Shown piece by piece: positions 6,253 to 8,430 of a stretch of 8,430 bases of DNA (position 1 is its first letter; each line of letters begins with the position of its first letter). The notes below the pieces were generated by a model that saw only the letters and a list, made by a program, of their open reading frames with translations, was not told where the DNA came from and did no database searches. A program made the position numbers and the translations under genes. The stretch comes from an uncultured Actinomycetes bacterium (GTDB lineage: Bacteria > Actinomycetota > Acidimicrobiia > Acidimicrobiales > Acidimicrobilacustridaceae): contig CAMFLJ010000155.1 in the NCBI GenBank assembly GCA_945957335.1, positions 1-8,430 of the forward strand, read 5' to 3'.

Positions 6253-7995
6253 TCAGGCCGGCACGCGCAGCGAGGGCGGGAGCTCGACGTCCCAGCCCTG
6301 CAGCAACACCAGCGGGCTGGGGCGGGCGGTGGTGGCCACGAGACCACCACCGCCGCCCATGGGCTCCGCCGCCCGATCCGAGGCCGGGGCACCGACGATG
6401 CCCTCGGCCGCGAGCTGTTCCTGGCGATCGAGCGCCTCGCGGTGGAGGTCGACGTCGACGCCGGTGAGGTCGAGCACCACGCGGTCGCGGTGGCGCTGCA
6501 CCCGCCAGGCCTCCCGGCCGAGCGCGTTGCGGACCTGCCACAGGAGGGTGCGCAGGCGGGGCCCGATGCGACGCGGGTCGGCGTCGGGCCACAGCGAGCG
6601 GGCGAGCTCGTCGGCCGAGATGCCCTCGGGGCCGGCGATGGCCAGGAAGTAGGTGGCCAGCTCGGCATGCCGGGTGAGGAACTCGAGCTGACGGCCCTCG
6701 AGCAGCACCGCCGGCGGGCCCACCACCTTGATGCGGAGGTCCTGCGCGGGCGTGAAGAGCCGGTCGTAGGCCGGGTCGTCGGCGGCCATCGTGCGGGCCA
6801 GGCGCAGCCACCGGCCACCCCTGTCGCGCTGGGCCGAGCCCATGGCGAGCGACGTGCGGGTGACCCACCAGCGCGCCCCGGACGACTCGAAGGCCAGCCG
6901 GGCCTCCTCGAGGACGTCGCGGGCGGCGGCACGGTCGCCGAGGCCGAGGAGCACCTCGCCCAGCTCGAGCTGCGCGAAGCCGCGCTCGAAGGGGTTGGTG
7001 AGCTCGTCGATGGCGAGCTGCAGGACCTCGCAGGCACCCTCGAGGTCGCCCAGCTCGGCCAGGGCGGCACCCTCGCCGTAGCGAGCCAGGCCGTGCCACC
7101 AGGTGTCGCCGAGGGCCGCGGTCTCCTGCTGGGCCCGCCGGGCGTCGACCAGCGCGCGGTGCGGGGCCCAGCGCGCGGTGTAGTCGGCCCTGAGGGTGCG
7201 GACCATGGTGGCGTACCACGGCGTGTCGTCGGCCTCGGCCCGCTCGAGGGCGAGAGCGAAGGTGCGGTCGGACTCGGCCTGGTCGCCGCGCAGGGCGGCC
7301 ACGGTGCCGAGGAAGCCGAGCACGAGGCTGGTCTCGTTGCGGGCCGGGTCGGAGGAGCAGATCGCCAGCGCCCGGTCGAGCAGCTGGGCCGAGCGCTCGA
7401 TGTCGCCCCGGCAGAACCCGTAGAGCGAGAGGTAGACCAGCGCCACCACGGCGTCGCCCGGCTCACCGGCGGCGTCGGCGAGCAGCAGGGCATCGCGGGC
7501 CCGCTCCTCGGCGCCGGCGAGATCGCCCCGGGCGTAGGCCTCGAGCGAGCCGTGGGCGGCGGCGCCGATGGCGACCTCGCCCCGCTCGCCGAGGAGGCCC
7601 TCGGCCCGGCGCCACCACGTGACGGCGACCGGGATCTCGCCGTGGGCGAAGGCGATGTTGGCCCGCACGTTGGCGGCCAGGCCCATGCCCCTGAGGTCGT
7701 CGGAGCCGGCGAACGCGTCCCAGGCCCGGTCCCACAGCTCGAGGGCGAGCGGGTCGCCGCGGCGGGCGTCGTGGCAGGCGGCGGCGGCCAGCAACGTGCT
7801 CCACGGCCGCTCGTCGAGCCGGCTCATCAGCAGGGCGTCGACGTTGCCCACCAGACGGGCAGGAAGGCCCCGCGTGAGGATCTCCGGGGCCACCTGGTCG
7901 AGCTCGTCGAGCTGCTCGTCGCTGAAGGCGCGCAGCGGGGCGGGATCGGTCCGGCCGACCGTGTCGGCGCCAGGGGCTTGGTCCGGGTGGCTCAT
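6253..7995 (-). CDS. TPR-repeat regulator with C-terminal SARP/OmpR-like winged helix
   Basis: This 580-residue predicted transcription factor has about residues 55-400 made of alanine-rich helix pairs with TPR-like spacing, for example AAHGSLEAYARGDLAGAEERA and LARYGEGAALAELGDLEGA. Residues about 419-518 match a Trans_reg_C/SARP-type winged helix: a strand LRIKVVGPPAVLLEGRQL, a helix-turn-helix near ISADELARSLWPDADPRRIG, the recognition-helix region PRLRTLLWQVRNALG (479-493), then the wing ending VDVDL. Canonical SARP proteins carry this domain at the N-terminus followed by the BTAD helices, so the order here is reversed. A glycine-rich linker (GGGGG, 547-551) leads to LVLLQGWDVELPPSL (562-576), which resembles the start of a BTAD region and then stops. 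Repeats in such proteins usually mediate protein contacts or autoregulation. The start is ATG at 7995, since an in-frame TGA lies 45 bases upstream with no other start between. The gene sits 30 bases before the glycosidase gene, so it is a plausible local regulator; its target is inferred. Confidence 0.88.
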   Translation of the reverse strand: MSHPDQAPGADTVGRTDPAPLRAFSDEQLDELDQVAPEILTRGLPARLVGNVDALLMSRLDERPWSTLLAAAACHDARRGDPLALELWDRAWDAFAGSDDLRGMGLAANVRANIAFAHGEIPVAVTWWRRAEGLLGERGEVAIGAAAHGSLEAYARGDLAGAEERARDALLLADAAGEPGDAVVALVYLSLYGFCRGDIERSAQLLDRALAICSSDPARNETSLVLGFLGTVAALRGDQAESDRTFALALERAEADDTPWYATMVRTLRADYTARWAPHRALVDARRAQQETAALGDTWWHGLARYGEGAALAELGDLEGACEVLQLAIDELTNPFERGFAQLELGEVLLGLGDRAAARDVLEEARLAFESSGARWWVTRTSLAMGSAQRDRGGRWLRLARTMAADDPAYDRLFTPAQDLRIKVVGPPAVLLEGRQLEFLTRHAELATYFLAIAGPEGISADELARSLWPDADPRRIGPRLRTLLWQVRNALGREAWRVQRHRDRVVLDLTGVDVDLHREALDRQEQLAAEGIVGAPASDRAAEPMGGGGGLVATTARPSPLVLLQGWDVELPPSLRVPA

Positions 7996-8060
7996 TCGGG
8001 GTGGTGTGCCGTGGCGGGTCGACGCTGACGGTGAGTGTCACCGGCCGGCCACGCAGCGCA

Positions 8061-8089
8061 AGCACACCCCACCGGGGAGCCGACGTCAA
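8061..8089 (-). promoter_or_regulatory. Weak candidate promoter for the regulator-glycosidase operon
   Basis: On the minus strand TTGACG (8089-8084) matches the -35 consensus in five of six bases. It is followed after exactly 17 bases by TGTGCT (8066-8061), only a poor -10. The position would leave a leader of about 60 bases before the ATG at 7995. The -35 is good, but the -10 lacks the usual TA start. Confidence 0.2.
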
Positions 8090-8110
8090 TGGTCAACGAT
8101 GCCGGTTGCG

Positions 8111-8128
8111 CTAGACAGTCCTGTCTAG
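8111..8128. promoter_or_regulatory. Perfect 18-bp palindrome, probable TetR operator
   Basis: CTAGACAG (8111-8118) and CTGTCTAG (8121-8128) are perfect complements around a two-base spacer TC. Its size and symmetry are typical of TetR-family operators. It lies 29 bases before the GTG of the adjacent tetR-like gene, which strongly suggests autorepression. Its centre is also about 125 bases upstream of the divergent regulator gene, so it may affect that promoter too. It is AT-richer than its surroundings, so it is unlikely to be a chance GC dyad. Confidence 0.75.
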
Positions 8129-8145
8129 TCCAGGTGTCCCAACCC

Positions 8146-8150
8146 GGAGG
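8146..8150 (+). promoter_or_regulatory. Ribosome binding site of the TetR-family gene
   Basis: GGAGG is placed seven bases before the GTG at 8158. It is the best Shine-Dalgarno sequence in the window and fixes that start codon. Confidence 0.8.
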
Positions 8151-8157
8151 TCCACCC

Positions 8158-8430
8158 GTGTCCCTCGCCGCCTCCCCCGACGGACGTTCCCCGGCCGAGC
8201 CCGGCTCCACCCGGGAGCGCCTCATCCAGGCCGGGTTCCGCCTGTGGCTCGAGGAGCCCCCGGCCGTGCTGTTCTCCGGGTTCTCCGTGTCCCGGATCGC
8301 CAAGGCCGCAGGCGTCACGCGGGCCACCTTCTACGCCTACTGGCCGACCGCCGACGACTACCTCGGCGACCTCGCCTCGGAGCTCGTCGACGGTGCCCAC
8401 CAGCTGGGCTACGACCGCCTCGTCAGCACC
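8158..8430 (+). CDS. TetR-family transcriptional regulator (C-terminus missing)
   Basis: The frame begins at GTG 8158, supported by GGAGG seven bases upstream, and runs to the right edge; 91 residues are visible. After a disordered, proline-rich start (about residues 1-17), TRERLIQAGFRLW begins the first helix. The helix-turn-helix is FSVSRIAKAAGVTRATFYAY (42-61), with the family's typical A-G-V-T-R-x-T-F-Y recognition-helix pattern. YWPTADDYLGDLASEL then starts helix 4. The ligand-binding domain lies outside the window, so the inducer and regulated function cannot be inferred. Some TetR relatives with a YWPT sequence after the recognition helix occur in actinobacteria, but this gives no ligand. 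The gene is divergent from the regulator-glycosidase operon, and the perfect palindrome at 8111-8128 just upstream is its most likely binding site. Confidence 0.93.
   Translation, partial: MSLAASPDGRSPAEPGSTRERLIQAGFRLWLEEPPAVLFSGFSVSRIAKAAGVTRATFYAYWPTADDYLGDLASELVDGAHQLGYDRLVST

Noticed and set aside
5952..7493. A 513-codon minus-strand frame overlapping the regulator and the glycosidase start
   Set aside because: It is a shifted frame of two genes with convincing domains, and its product is Ser/Pro/Arg-rich shadow sequence.
3397..8028. A 1543-codon open frame on the plus strand, antisense to the glycosidase and regulator genes
   Set aside because: Its translation is Arg/Gly/Val/Pro/His-rich low-order sequence with no domain. 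The opposite strand encodes two clear protein families. Stop-poor antisense frames are expected at this GC content.
8041..8077. Small GC palindromes (CCGGCCGGCC, and CCCC-ACC-GGGG) in the divergent region
   Set aside because: Such short GC dyads are expected by chance at this composition, and no placement or tail supports a terminator or operator.
8125..8400. A 91-codon minus-strand frame opposite the TetR gene
   Set aside because: The plus-strand product has a textbook TetR helix-turn-helix and a strong ribosome site; the antisense product is Gly/Val/Glu-rich with no domain.

Overview
The window is very GC-rich, and nearly every third codon position is G or C. Its genes use GTG as well as ATG starts and have weak Shine-Dalgarno sites. 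This, with a SARP/OmpR-type winged helix joined to TPR repeats, a large GH63-like glycosidase and a GAF-GAF-GGDEF-EAL protein, points to a high-GC actinobacterium. Acidimicrobiia or a relative is a guess from overall flavour, not a demonstrated placement. No mobile element, CRISPR array, tRNA or rRNA is visible.

Layout, left to right. A minus-strand gene of unknown function (662 down to 1) runs off the left edge and has a weak nucleotidyltransferase-like pattern. Next comes a 252-base intergenic stretch rich in inverted repeats (663-914). Then follow a predicted 38-residue single-span membrane protein (1031-915, minus) and a 796-residue cyclic-di-GMP enzyme (3418-1028, minus). The stop of the large gene and the start of the small one share the four bases GTGA. 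A 140-base gap (3419-3558) holds a GC hairpin and a possible promoter. Upstream lies an 887-residue GH63/MGH1-like glycoside hydrolase (6222-3559, minus). It is preceded after only 30 bases by a 580-residue regulator (7995-6253, minus) with TPR-like repeats in front of a C-terminal SARP-like winged helix. A 162-base divergent region (7996-8157) carries a perfect 18-bp palindrome and leads into the start of a TetR-family repressor on the plus strand (8158 to the right edge).

How the parts may work together. The regulator and glycosidase look like a two-gene operon, suggesting a transcription factor co-transcribed with, and perhaps controlling, an intracellular alpha-glycoside-degrading step. 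The c-di-GMP gene and the tiny membrane protein look translationally coupled, and the c-di-GMP gene may have its own promoter. The TetR gene probably represses itself through the palindrome, and the site is close enough to the divergent operon to affect it too. The most distinctive items are the inverted domain order of the SARP-like regulator, the coupled membrane microprotein and the palindromic operator. No wholly new multi-gene system is clearly evident.
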